64,000 nucleotides of DNA from Diphasiastrum complanatum (lineage: Eukaryota > Streptophyta > Lycopodiopsida > Lycopodiales > Lycopodiaceae), in NCBI GenBank assembly GCA_029204225.1, contig CM055095.1, positions 62,415,910 through 62,479,909 of the forward strand. Direction: 5' to 3'. This document shows positions 11,786 through 24,000 of this stretch, one piece after another. The first letter of the stretch is position 1; the number at the start of each line of letters is the position of its first letter. The notes beneath the pieces were generated by a model. The model saw nothing but the letters and a program-made list of their open reading frames with translations. It did not search any database and was not told where the DNA came from. The position numbers were made by a program, and so were the translations under genes.

Positions 11786-13850
11786 CATTGTCAAAAGCAT
11801 GTGCATAGCAAAGACATCCGAACACTCGTAGATGTTTCAAACTTGGTTTGTAGTTGTAGTAGGCTTTAAATGATGTTCTAGAGTCGACTACCTTTGTGCC
11901 GGAATAGTTCTATAGATAACAGGCAGTAGAGATTGCTTCAGCCCGAAATTTCTTGGGTAATTGAGCATTGGACATCATGGATTGTGTGGCTTCCAGCAAT
12001 GTTCGATTCTTTCACTCAGTTACGCCATTCTGTTGTGGAGTGTAGCTGATTGTACACTGATGGTGCATGCCACATAATGATAGATAGTCCGCCATTTCAT
12101 CTGACAAGTATTCTCCTCCTGAATCAGACTTCAGGGTCCTAATTCTTTGACCAGTTTGGTTCTCAGTGAATCGCTTGAACTCTTTGAAGCAATTGAATGC
12201 TTCTGACTTGTTCTTTATGAACATGATTCTGGTGAATCGGAAGAAGTCATCAATAAATGTGATGAAATATAGAGCTTGACCCAGAGAGAGCACGCTCATA
12301 GGACCACATAAGTCACTATGAATTAGTCACATAATGGACTTTGCTCTTTTGGCTTGGAAATTTTGTTCTAGGTTGTTTCTCTAGTAAATAATTTTCAAAG
12401 ATAGTCTGATTAGTTGTGGAAACAACATTAATATTCATGTCCTTGACCACACTGTTATGATGCATGTACAAGATTGACCTCATGTTCAAATGACCTAGTC
12501 TTTGATGCAAAACATGAGCATCATAGTTACTCATAGAAAGTGTATAATCATGGCTATGAATATACAAAATTCCTTCTTTGTGTGCAGAGAGAAATTCATT
12601 AGAATTCCCATCAATAATAGTACATTGACTAACAGTGAACAAACCTCTATAGCCTTGATCAGTAATCTTGCTTATAGACAATAGATTCTTTGTTAATTTG
12701 GGCACGTAAAGTACACCATCTAACTGTCTAGTGATGCCATCAGGGAACTACAGTCGAATGGATCCTTGGCCTTTGACCTTGTGTGAGCTTGAGTCTCCAA
12801 AAAAGATGTACTTTGAGTCCGTTGCTGTGAGAGTAGAAAACAGGTTCTTACATGGCGTCATGTGTCGTGAAGCATCTGAATCAAGATACCATTGACATGC
12901 ATCTCTACTTGGTTGATCTTGTACCGTCAATGTCTTCTCATCCTCTTGGAAATTTCTGACAAAGTTAGAGGCTCCTTCTTGGTGCTGCTGCATCTTCTTC
13001 CTCGCTTTGTTGTATTTGAGGATGCGACAATCCTTTATGTTGTGATTAGATCTTTGGTAGTATATGCAAAAGAGTTTAGTCTTGGATGTTTGTTGTTGTC
13101 TGTGTTGTTGTTGTTGTTGTTGTGTTGTCTAGCTACTCTGCCTTCGTCTTCTTGTTGTTGAAGTTCTTCTTCTTGGACTATTGCTTATTAGAGTACATTG
13201 CCATTGACTTCATACTTGTTGTAGATAAGCTTTTTCTCCTGACTTCTTGATGTACTAGACTTGTTGTCAGCTTCTGGAGTGATAGCGTAGGGGTATTGTT
13301 AAAAGCAATACTAGATTGTTGTAGGAGGATGGAAGACTGGCGAGAAGAGACATCGTTGAGTCATCTTATGAAATAGGGGAATCTATGATAGCAAGTTAAT
13401 TCAGCAACTATTTGAACTCGTTTAGATGATCACTGATTGAGGTTCCTTCGCTCATTTTGAGTGTAAGGACCTTTTTTCTCAAGAAGAGATGAGTCGATAC
13501 ATCTGAGGTCTCGTACATACTTGTTAGGATATCTCGCGCCTCTTTGGAGGTGGTATTGTTTGATACATGAGCAATCTGAGTGTCCCTTCAGATTTAAGGA
13601 TACAATGGCACATGCTTTGCCATCCTTTGCTTCCCATGCTGGGAGCATTTCAGGTTTTACTGGCCTAGCTATCAAACCATTTGCGTATCCACATAGCTCC
13701 TTCTCGATTAAGATTATCCTCAATCTTGAATTTTCACATGTGGAAATCATCTCCGTTGAATTTTGATCAAATGGATCTCTGAGGTTGAACCTTCCATTGT
13801 TATTGAGAAACAGAGATTGCACACAAACAAAATTAAACTAGCTTTGAAAG
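11786..13850 (-). pseudogene. Decayed Ty1/copia element, gag to integrase
   Basis: Read right to left, the minus strand gives gag (WEAKDGKACAIVSLNLKG, ~13600-13660), then a Cys-rich region near 13030. Protease follows at ~12880, where the motif reads DSDASRHM with Asp replacing Gly of the usual DSGAS. Pre-integrase has LLSISKITDQGY and HQRLGHLNMRS (12480-12700). The integrase core has FITFIDDFFRF, SDSGGEYLS and TPQQNGVTE (12012-12270), then KHLRVFGCLCYAH (~11800-11840). Stops and frameshifts separate the blocks. RT and RNase H are absent. This is a different copia lineage from element A. Confidence 0.85.
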
Positions 13851-14257
13851 ACAAGAACGTCTAAAGCAATATATGGTTTGAAATGTGAAATCCGTGGCCA
13901 AGTCTAATTATGGAAATCTTGGCACACAACAAGCTACCAATGAAGTAATATAGAAATGTTGATATAATGAAACAAAAAAGAGATAGTCTCAAATTCCATA
14001 ACAACAAATGCATCACTGGAAGTATCTAAGCTAACCCCGATTGAAAGTTCTGATGATTGTTAACTTCCCCTTCCTGTCACATGGAGGTCCATCCCCAAAG
14101 GAGTGTTACCTCTCATTTAGTTCAATTAGCAAGGTTCAGCGGATCCTATTAGTCTAATCCACACTAGTCCCACCTTAATTACACTAAAAATCATGAAGCA
14201 AACCATCTCACCATAATATTTAAGAGTGCCATCACTAACATCATTAGTGATAATGCC
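13851..14257. other. No gene seen
   Basis: AT-rich sequence between two retroelement remnants. No domain, LTR or primer site was recognised. Confidence 0.4.
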
Positions 14258-14521
14258 TTGATTACCACAACCATTTTCTCTTTGTCTACTCATTTGATGA
14301 GAAAAAATATATATGAATGGAGTGAAGCTCAATATAGCTTTGAAAGATTGAAGGAAGCTTTAATCAAAACTCGATTAGTAATTGTGCATGCTAATGGGAG
14401 GGAAATGAATGTCACATTAAATGCCAATTATGAATACATAGTGGCTATCCTAATAAAGTTTGGTAACACTCATTCCTTTGAAGTTGGAAGATATCCATTT
14501 TGTGAGAATTTGAAGAATTGA
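14258..14521 (+). pseudogene. Ty3/gypsy RT-RNase H boundary fragment
   Basis: The stretch resembling YEWSEAQYSFERLKEALIKT, followed by a degenerate copy of the region after it, matches the gypsy RT thumb/RNase H start (F-W-..-AF..LK..L). It is short and isolated, with no neighbouring gypsy domains. Confidence 0.6.
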
Positions 14522-14960
14522 ATTGTTTCTAAATCTTTGCTAGCTTTCAATTCTAAATTTTTGACAAAAGACGACAAGACACAACACAACAAAACATGAA
14601 ATCAGTCGTGCTCCTCAACTGACCAAGAAGATCAACCAAGTAACATGGGGTACAAATATTTGATCAGATATCATGACACAGCAGGAGTATTCTAGATCGT
14701 GGCTAATTTGCCACTCTTGTAATTTATGATTAGCTATAGATGTTTGATCACTCTAATCTAGGAGTTACATTGCAGATTCTAGTGGATGTTTGGCTCAAGG
14801 GAGCGTGATGAAATTGTTCCACACATTCTCCATTTGATGACATCAGGTTTGTGCACTAATTGCTAGTATAAAATGCCACATCAGTATAGTTAGGAGTATA
14901 ATGTACTTTCAATGTGATGTACTTGGTTAAGCATGAAGTAACACCTCTAACAAAGCTATC
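14522..14960. other. No gene seen
   Basis: Unassigned sequence ahead of a purine tract and LTR-like segment. Confidence 0.35.
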
Positions 14961-15184
14961 ATTGAGGGAGAGTGTTAGAATTACTGTTAATGGGCAATGC
15001 TACTTTGTTGGTTATCTATAGACATACTTGAAATGTATTAATAAATGTGGTAAAGGCCCAATGTGCCTAAAGTCATGTTTGATATATTCTAGGCTAGGCG
15101 GTTGGGGGTGGGATCCCAACACGCGGCCCGCATGCGTGCATGTGGCCAGTGGGCCAAGTTTTGTACATGATGGTATCAGAGCCC
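14961..15184 (+). repeat. Short LTR remnant with purine tract before it and primer site after it
   Basis: ATTGAGGGAGAG (14961-14972) is a polypurine tract identical in style to that of the copia end at 34208. TGTTAGAA at 14973 looks like an LTR start. The segment runs to TTTTGTACA and then TGGTATCAGAGCC at 15171, an initiator Met primer site. Purine tract, LTR and primer site in a row is the arrangement of an LTR shared by two tandem elements. Confidence 0.5.
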
Positions 15185-15418
15185 AGTGGGGGGTTCCTTT
15201 GCCTGTGCTTGCTTGAGTGGGGGTGTTGCGGAATGTTTAGTTGCAAGCCACGCACATGAAAGTGCCATGGGCTTGAGCGCCCAGTGAAGGCCTTGAGAAT
15301 TCTCAATGTCCTATAAGTAACTGCTTGCCTTGAAACTATCCCATATATTAGTTGGGGCTTCTCTATATCCTCTATCCCTTGGTACCAGCCCTTTTGGGGA
15401 TTAGACGGATGGCGGATG

Positions 15419-15501
15419 GCTAGGCGACTGGGGTTGGGATCCCAGTACACGGCTCGCATGGGTACGTGTGTGTGCGTGGCCTTGAGGCCCAAATTCTATA
15501 C
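15419..15501 (+). repeat. Second LTR tail, direct repeat of 15091-15170
   Basis: CTAGGCG, GGGATCCCA and CATGGGT..GCGTGGCC..GGCCCAA..TATACA parallels the end of the LTR-like segment at 15091-15168 in the same order. It is followed directly by integrase coding sequence without a primer site, so it is a truncated copy. Confidence 0.5.
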
Positions 15502-17345
15502 AAATTGGGCAAAGAGATACACTGACAACAAAGTGAAGCAGATCAGGACATATCGAGGTGGCGAATACATCTCAAATTGCTTCACTGACTTCTGTAATGA
15601 TCGTGGTATCATTCACAGAAGGACTGCATCTTATACACTACAACACAACGGTGTTACAGAAAGAAAGAATAGGACCCTAATGGAAGCTGCCAGATGCATG
15701 ATGGCCTACTCAAAAGCTCCAAGAGTATTGTGGGCTGAAGTAGTAGCTACAACTGCTTATATTTAGAACATGACAAGAAAGTCTGGTGTCCCTCTTTCAT
15801 ATGACACCACACGAATTATGGTGGGGTAGAAAACCCAATCTGGCTCACATCAAAAGCTTTGGTTGTGCAGCTTATGCACATATCCCTGATAAGCTTCGAA
15901 AGAAGCTTGATGAGAAGGCTGAACAAGGATATCTTGTAGGATATGACAATAATTTGTCATACTACAGAGTCTACATGCCAGAAACGAACACTATGAAGAC
16001 ATTCAGGGATGTCAGATTTGATGAGAGCAGAATGATGGCCAACGATGATCCTGCCAGCTATGAAGTTCTTGAAAAACAGTACTATGATCTGCCACTTGTG
16101 ATAGAGGGAGCAGAAGACGAACACGAAAACAAAGATTTTCGAGTCGCTTCGCATTCGAGTGACGAATCAGAAGACGAAAGATTTGAGAGATAGCCTTTTG
16201 TTACAGTACCTGTAAACCAAGATGGTTCCAGACCTAGCAACGTAGATAAAGGCAAAGACATTGCAGCTACAGGAGGATATCCTAGAAGGTCGACAAGACA
16301 ACAAAGAACACCAGCAAGATATGTGCCAGGCAGCTCTGCTTCTACATCAACATCATTGTGGCTGTGTATGTGGATGACACTTTGATACTCTGCAAGAGTG
16401 AGAAGCTGATTGCTGAAGTGAAGAATGACATCTCGAAACATTTCGAGATTGTAGATATGGGAGAAGCCAGGTGTTATCTTGGCTTGTAGATTGACAAGGA
16501 CTATGAGGGAGGTAAGTTGTACCTTCATCAGTCCAGATACACCCAAAAAATCCTAGAGGATTTCGGAATGCTGAATTGCAAAGGAGCAAATACTCTAATG
16601 CTTGTAGAAACAGTACTGACGAATGAAAATTGTTCGAGAACTGAAGAAGAGAGAGCATTGATGTAGTTCACACCTTACAGGAAACTGATAGGATCGTTGA
16701 TGTACCTTGCAGATAACACACGTCCCGACATTGCTTATGCAGTGTTCAGGATGAGCCAATTCTGCATGAATCCAGGCTCGACACATTGGAAGATTGCAAA
16801 ACGAATTTTGCAATATCTTTAATTAACAAAGGATTATGGTTTGTGTTATTGTTGTGATGTAGGGTTTCAGATGCTTTCCTACAATGATGCTAGTTGGACA
16901 TCTCTAAAGGACAACTGTAAAAGTGTCTCAGGAGGATGCATCATCATGTCAGGAGCAGCAATTCTCTGGGTCAGCAAGAAGCAGACCATTTTAGCTCAAT
17001 CATTTGCGAAGCAGAGTACGTTGCAGCAACAAAGATGGCCAACGAGATAATTTGGATCAAACAGTTCCTTGACAAACTGGACGAAACGAGGAACGAACCT
17101 CTGGTTCTGCAGATGGACAACACATCTGCAATACATCTGATGAAAGACCCTGTGTTTCACTCAAGGACGAAATACATTGTGATCAAGTACCACTTGATCA
17201 GGGATCTGATTGGGAAGAAGATGCTACACACCACCTTCATTGGAACGAAAGACATGGTTGCTAACATTTTCACAAAGGCCTTAGACAAAGGTCTATTCGA
17301 GAGACAGAGGAGCAGTCTTGGAGTCATCAAGCTATCATGCTTTGA
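15493..17345 (+). pseudogene. Ty1/copia pol remnant with internal RT deletion
   Basis: It starts inside integrase (RTYRGGEYISN, TLQHNGVTERKNRT, ~15540-15670). It continues through HELWWGRKPN and FGCAAYAHIPDKLRKKL (15810-15910) and a linker ending STRQQRTPARYVPG (~16290-16335). It then jumps straight to VYVDDTLILCKS at ~16366, so the front half of RT is missing. RNase H follows (SYNDASWTSLKDN, CEAEYVAATKMANE, DNTSAIHLMKDP, HSRTKYI; 16870-17190). Stops at 16193, 16490, 16665 and 16822 confirm decay. The same lineage occurs on the minus strand at 57535-59426. Confidence 0.85.
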
Positions 17346-17404
17346 GAGGGAGCTGAAGAAACGAAATGTTTCTAATGCTACTACTGCTATAATCAATTTT
17401 AGAG

Positions 17405-17690
17405 CTCACCTAAGTTTCGTTTCGTTTCGTCTCGTCTCTTCTCGTCACAGAGCTTGTTTGGTCTTTTCGCGAATGTTTGTGCTTCGTTTCATTTCGTGTC
17501 GTTTCGCGATCTCTATGCTTTCAGCATGAATCAATGTCAGAGCTCGTTTAAGTTTCGTTTCGCTTCGCTTCGCTTCGCATTTGTCTAGATTTCGTCTCGT
17601 TTCGTTTCGTTGTGTTTCAGAGCTTGATTGATCCAATACGAAATATTCTTGAACAGAAATAATTTGAGTTTCGCGAAAAGTTTTGCGAAT
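17405..17690. repeat. TTTCG-rich degenerate short repeat
   Basis: Runs such as TTTCGTTTCGTCTCG and CGCTTCGCTTCGCTTCGC recur through this stretch, immediately after the copia RNase H end and probably inside its 3' LTR. Open frames rich in Arg/Glu/Thr here are by-products. Confidence 0.7.
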
Positions 17691-17699
17691 CGTTCAAGA

Positions 17700-19480
17700 T
17701 TTAATTTTATCAGTTTGTCACCAGAGTTCTAGCTGGAATTTGCATTTTCTGAGTGCATTTTTTGCATTAGAATTTACTAAACTATACCCATGTAGAACAT
17801 CTACTTTTATGGTGAACTTTTATGAATAATCAATAAAGTTGCACCGCACATCTGATAGAGAGAGTGGATTTGATAGTCAAAACCTACTACTTATTTGTTA
17901 GAAGTTTTTACTAGTAATAATTTTTTTGATGGGCCACAAAAGTCATGTAAATATATGATACCACACCTTATAAATTAACTTCACAAACTTATAATGGCCA
18001 CTTGAAAATTGACTCTGTAAAGAACCATCAATTATTAGGATTCTTGTCGATATCCATAACATGGTGGTAAATCTAAAAAAGAAGTTCTCATACACCTTGG
18101 CTCGACGATTATATTTGGCATTTATCAAACTTGTTAGGTGTTACAAATACAATAAATCTACACAACAATGATATAGACCATCCATACCACTTGCCTTGAA
18201 TAATATATTCACATGTCATTATGAGAAGCAATGGTGTGTCTCTCAAAACACAATGAGTCACTTGACATTCCCTAATGGAAGATACCCATGAGTAACATAC
18301 TTAAAGCTAAAAGTGCAAATTCTTTATTGTAACACATAAAAATAGACCTTGAATTACAAAAAGCCTTGATGAATATCCATCACATAAGTAAAGAACACAT
18401 CCCTTTTGAAGAGTATCCAAATGAGAATGATGATAAATTCTTGGAATAAACTATATGATTTTGGTGAAGCTAGAATTTAAAGAAAGTATTAATTTATTAC
18501 AAGAATTGCATCTATGTTAAAGCATGGATACTTGAATTTCATCATTGTGATCTCATTAAGAATGTCATGTTAATGACCTCAAGAATCTTTCATTTTCATT
18601 GTTTGTCAATGTGGCACATGGAATTAATGTATAAAAAACTATAGTTTTCTCTTTAATACCACAAAAGCTTGCCACCAAACTTTTTGAATTGATAATAGGC
18701 TAATTTTTTTTCTTGAAATAGTCCTCCCATTGTGGAGGTTGAGCTATTTCTCCTTTTCCCCACCCTTCAACTTTCATTCAATCCACAAAAAAAAAGAAGC
18801 CTTCACATTCTTATGAACATTTGATTAAAAAAGCAAGATACTTTTCATTTTCACACCATTGATTATTAACAAAATTGGCGAATTAAATTTGAAATCAGCC
18901 AATTCATCGTTGGAATTAACATTCATCTTGCACTTAGATCTCATGAAAATTTGAAAAAGAAAAGCAAAATCTTTTTCAATTTTACAAGATAGATCTACAA
19001 AATTGGTTGATTAATTCTAAAATCAACGCCTCATTGTTGAAATTTGCCAATGTTCACAAATTTGGTTGATTAGACTTGAAATCAAGGAGATGTTGGACTA
19101 TGCCTGTATTTTTTGGCAAATGTGGCTAATGAAATTCAGTTTCAAACAATAGGCCATTGAATTTTATTGATTTGTTGAGAGCACTAGGTGAAACTAGTAA
19201 ATTTTCATGGGAAAAAGCTTGAAAAAATCTACAAACACATCAAATCCAAGGACTATTCACCAACACTAAAAGTGGAGAGGGACCTAGTCCTCATACTTTC
19301 TCACCAATCAAATCAATCATAATGTATTCCAAAAATAAAACTCACATCTCACATACATACATGCATAGCTTAGTTTTTCTTTTCTCTTTTCTCTTTTCTT
19401 CTATCTTCACAACAAGTATAGATTTTTTCTCTCTCCAAAGACAAGAGTATTAATTTTCAGCACATATGATGGCTACGCAC
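17700..19480. other. Gene-free upstream region with weak ~130-bp repeats
   Basis: AT-rich, with no coding signal. Between 18860 and 19090 the phrase AATTGG(C/T)(G/T)(A/G)ATTAA..TGAAATCA recurs about three times in diverged form. This is the distal upstream region of the SPL gene. Confidence 0.4.
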
Positions 19481-19624
19481 TATCTTCTATGCACGTGGTG
19501 GCATATGAAGCTCCAGCAGATGAAAATGAAGATAAAAAAACAGGAGGAGAAGAAGAGGCAAAAACTACCCATCTGCCAATAGTATTCAGACTGACAAATC
19601 TTCATCTTCTATTTCTTTTCTTTC

Positions 19625-19628
<4 letters not shown>

Positions 19629-19679
<51 letters not shown>

Positions 19680-19746
19680 ATCATCATCCTTTTCTTTCTT
19701 CTTTCCTTGCTTCCTTGATTCTCTCTCTCTCTCCCTCCTTATATAA
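19629..19746 (+). promoter_or_regulatory. Putative SPL core promoter: (CT)n tract and TATA box
   Basis: A pure CT run of about 50 bp (19629-19678) and a second CT run (19720-19735) lie just upstream of TATATAA at 19740-19746. Pyrimidine (Y) patches next to TATA boxes are common in plant promoters. Transcription would start roughly at 19770-19780. The distance to the CDS implies a leader of over 1 kb, or a leader intron. The start site itself is inferred. Confidence 0.5.
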
Positions 19747-19774
19747 GCAAGGCGTAAGTTATCTCTGTCTGTTA

Positions 19775-21052
19775 TGCGTGTGTATTCATCTCTCTTTTCT
19801 TTGCCTGCGTCATATAGTACCATTTGTCTTCTTTAAATCATGTGTCTCCTCTACTGTCTTTACTTAGTAAGCAAGGACATTCTACGAACAAGTCCAGTCC
19901 AGAGACAGACGAGTGAGCTATGATTTGTGGGTTGGTTTTGTTTGAGCTGGTAGTCGTTTGTTTGTTCGTTGGGTTGGGTTTGTGGGTTGGTTTCTGCTGG
20001 CTGCGTAGATGGCAGCTCTCTTTCGCGGGGTCGGTTGAAGACTCGCTCCGGAGATATAGCTGGTAGCTGCTTTAGTTGGGCAATCAGTACAAGCATATGT
20101 ATGTGGGCATGTCCTTCGCTTTTTCCTCTTAGCTTTGTGAGCTAAGCTGATGTTGTTGCGTTTATTTGTTTGCCAATAATCAGTACAAGCATGTATGTAT
20201 GTCCTTTGCTTCTTCTTCATAGCTTTGTCAGCTAGGCTGCTGTTAAGTTTATATGAGGTTGAGATGTGTGTCTGTACCTTATGTTTGGATGGCGCTCTTC
20301 ATTTTCTGTTGTTGTGTGAGGTGGAAGTGACGATTCTTGTGCAGCGTGGTTCACTGTAAGCTGACGGCGCTTGAGGCTCTTGCTCGGACTTGGAAATCTG
20401 TGATGAAACAGAATGGAATTAAGAAAAGATTATAGTGAGGAGCCTTTCCCTGTGAGCTTGCATTGTTTCTATAAACACTTGCACTCAGAGCTTCCATTTT
20501 CATGTCCTCCCTTCTTCTGTTTCATCAGCCTTTGATACTGTTTGGAAAGACATTGTTTGCCCGTAGAGCTTAAAATAAGTAGGAAACTTAGAGGATGTAC
20601 ACAACTCTTCTGGCACCCTAGTTTGTAGTTCGTGAAAGATTGCAGTTCTGTTGATAATGAGTCACAAGCATAATCATGCTGAACGGCAAAACCCGAACAT
20701 TAATGCATGCATTCCGATGACATATTTTAGCAAGAATTTAGTCAAGCTTTGGTCATTGGTATTAGCCTTTTTCTTTTTGCAAATCTGCCATAGTACAACA
20801 CATACTCTACAAACTTGTTAAGTTGTATTCTTCTTTCAGCAAGTAGGTTGCATAATATCCTTGTTTCTAAGTGCTCGACATGATGCTGTTCAAGCTTCTC
20901 TTTATTTCGATCCATTTGCCTTTAATGATTGGTGTTTTATTTCCAGCTAGTGCTAACTTCCTGTATCATGTGGCGATGTCTTTTGGTGTATCATGTGTAT
21001 TGTTCCATTCCATTCAGCTGGTGACGCAGTGCCTCTCTTCAAACATGCTTTG
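19775..21052 (+). other. SPL 5' leader region with probable intron
   Basis: No coding domain is seen. A good donor, CACT|GTAAGC, lies at 20356 and a pyrimidine-rich acceptor, TTCCATTCCATTCAG, ends at 21017. Splicing these would leave about 35 nt of leader before the ATG. Other donors are possible. Leader introns are usual in plant SPL genes. Confidence 0.4.
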
Positions 21053-21053
21053 A
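21045..21053 (+). CDS. Minimal upstream ORF (Met-Leu-stop)
   Basis: ATGCTTTGA ends in a TGATG overlap with the SPL start codon: the last A of the stop is the first base of the main ATG. It lies downstream of the likely leader-intron acceptor, so it should be in the mature mRNA. Such a stop-start overlap could dampen initiation or allow re-initiation. Its effect is inference. Confidence 0.4.
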   Translation: ML

Positions 21054-24000
21054 TGGAGCTCACAGACGTCTGCGAGGGTGACTCTCCTGCCAGCAATGTA
21101 TGTTCCAACGGCGAAGACTCGGCTACTTCAGATTCACAGCTTTTGAGTGGGACGGCAGGGTTAGAGCAGAGAATCGTTTTTCCGAAATCACAGCAGCAGC
21201 AACAGAAGATGAATTTTTCGACAGGGGAGCTTGATCAGACAGCGGAGGACGGCAGCTCTTGCCATCCCGATACCTGTTGGAGTTCTCGGGTATGGGATCA
21301 TCCGCTGCCTGCCGTGGGAGGCATAGAATCAGGAGAACTGTCTGGGGCGCGGGCGGATTGGGATATAAAGGGCCATTTCTGGGACTGGGATAATATGGTT
21401 CTACTGCAAGGCAAGGGGGATGCAGGGAAACGACTGGGTGAATGGGCTATTGCTGAGGGAGATGAAGTAAATTGCTTGCTGCCAAGAGAAACCTTCCATA
21501 TTGGGCTGCAGTCTGGATCGAGCAAGACATCCACCCTATCTTGCTCCTCAGGAATTCCAGGAGTAGCTGCAACTGGAAAAGGAGGGCATGCCAAGTTTTG
21601 CAGCCCCGAACAGAAAAGTCAACAAAAGAGTGTTGATGTAGATCATCGAGGCAACATGGAAGGTGGCAGGACCACTGCCGGACTTGATCTTCATCACCAT
21701 TGTAAAGTTGAGCAGTACAGAAGTGGAGGTGAACAGAATGTACCGAGAGATTTCTCTCTAGGACAACGAGATGGGAATTCCAGTTGGGACTTTCAGAACA
21801 CTGCAATCCCTCGTGAAATTGAGCAGGATAGAAGGGCAATGATTGAGCAACAGCGAGATGAGAGCCTTAAAAGATCAGATCAGCAGCTTGTTGGTCAGCA
21901 GAATCCAAGTAGCAGAGAGAGCCAGAAAGTGATGGGCTTCCTTGGTCTAGGAGGTGGTGCAGTTGTCACAAACGACCATGTAACAAAAGTAGAGGAGAAA
22001 GACACTTGCAGCAATGGTGGAACATGCTCGGGAGATGGTTTTATTGGCCTTAAACTTGGAAAGCGCACCTACTTTGGAGATACCGCTGCAGTTTCTGCTG
22101 GTAAAAGTGCTGGAGTGTCGGTAGCAGTAAACCCAGTCCCAAGCTGTTCCTCTACTGTGAAAAAGCGTGGTGCTGCAGCGGCACAACTGCCTAGATGTCA
22201 AGTAGAGGGATGCAAAATGGATCTTACCACTGCAAAAGACTACCACAGAAGGCACAAAGTATGTGCTATTCACTCTAAAGCTGCAAAAGTCATTGTTGCA
22301 AGTATAGAGCAACGTTTCTGTCAACAATGCAGCCGGTACGTACCTACTTCAAATTTTTCTATTTTCCTACTGAATGAAAACATGTTTAACTTTTGGAGTC
22401 ACTGAAGTTTTTATGTAAGTCATGATCACATCTTTACCGATTTGGCTAGTGATATTCTGGTGTGGAAATTTTCTATCCTTATTTTGAAGCCATTTTACTG
22501 GCAATTGATTTGGTTTAAGTTGAATTCTTACAAAAATCATTGGAGTGTAGAAGAGACCAATAGCTTTTTATTGTTAGGACATGCCCCTTTAAGCTACTGA
22601 TTTGCCAGCTCTTAAACTGACATATATTAGAGTCATTCATAAAAATGATGGAGTAATATTGCCGTTAGTCTATTTTTGTATATAGCTCGGATTTCAGCTA
22701 CTGTACATTGAATTTACTGGTTGACATAAAATGCAGCTCTAAACCTTCAAAGAAAGACATATGACAGTCCATAGTACATACAAATTCAATACCTCTGCCC
22801 TGGTCTGTGTTCTATCAAGATGATTTTGCAATTCTCCAAGTGCAACTGACTAGAGCCAATTGGGACCTTTCTGTCATACCAAAGCATAATGGTCTACAAA
22901 CTGATATGTACACAGACGTCCGTACAAACCGTTCTCAAACTTGTTCCCTAAATGGCACGGACATTAACATCAAGGTGTCTGTGAGCAGAAACTTCATTGC
23001 TTTTCAGTTTGCTGATATCCGTGAGTTGTATTTTTTGTTTTTAAATTGCCATATATAGATGCCTCTAATGTGCCTGCTTTGTGTTTGGAGCTTGTAAGAT
23101 AAATATCAACCAGCTTCTTATTCTAAGAAATGTTCCTGCTATGGCCAGATTGAGTTGAGTTTTGACATGAATGGGCTCTACTTGCTGAAGGCCACTATAG
23201 CTCTTCGAAGTCTATCCCCTCCAAAAGTGCAAGTGCTTCATTTCAACTTATCGTTAATCTCTCAAAAAAAGTAGAGCTCTGTTACTACTGAAATCCAAGA
23301 ATGAACAAACACGCAAAGTACTCTTTAGAGAATAAAAAATTAACGTAGTCACCGAATAGGTGGTGGTGCCAGTGCTACAAAACATATTGGAAGATAGAGT
23401 GTCTCACTAGCTTATTTGTGAGAATGTGTTGCAGAGCAGAGCTCTGTACCTACAGCATTGTCTGACTAGTTCAAAGATGCAAACTCTGGATGCTGACCAG
23501 GACTATGATTGCTTAGATCACGCGCTTCCTGCATGGCCTAACACACTGAGAAGGGGATTATCACTTTGGCATGAAGAACACTGTCTTTGCACGTCCAAAT
23601 GATTATGCTTTTAAATTGCATATGTAAAATTCTATTTTTGATGGAAGAATAATGAGGAGGAAAGGAGATTCATTTATGGATTGGAAAATCTTTGAGATAA
23701 AAGCTCATATTGTTCTTATTCATAGGCTCCTATTGCAATCTACGGTCTCATTCCAGCCCTCTCTACCATGAACAAGTGAGTCAGAAACAGATTATGGCCC
23801 CTGCTTGAAAGTCCACAATTTGGTGCTCTTGGTTGAAACCCACACATAGGCATAAAGGGATTGAAACCTGTTGCAAAATGCATATTATTATTATAGGCTA
23901 AATAAATGAAAGATACTTTTCCCATTTAGATTGCTTATGAGAAACATAGGCATGAAGGATGTTCTCCATAGTTTGATTAGTTTGTTGTTTGACCACCAGA

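Noticed and set aside
19489-19823. Open frames on both strands over the SPL promoter CT tract
   Set aside because: Low-complexity artefacts (Ser-Leu and Arg-Glu runs) around a TATA box.
20993-21052. Upstream in-frame ATG of SPL at 20993
   Set aside because: It lies before the likely intron acceptor at 21017, and the added residues ([12 protein letters not shown]) are not SPL-like.
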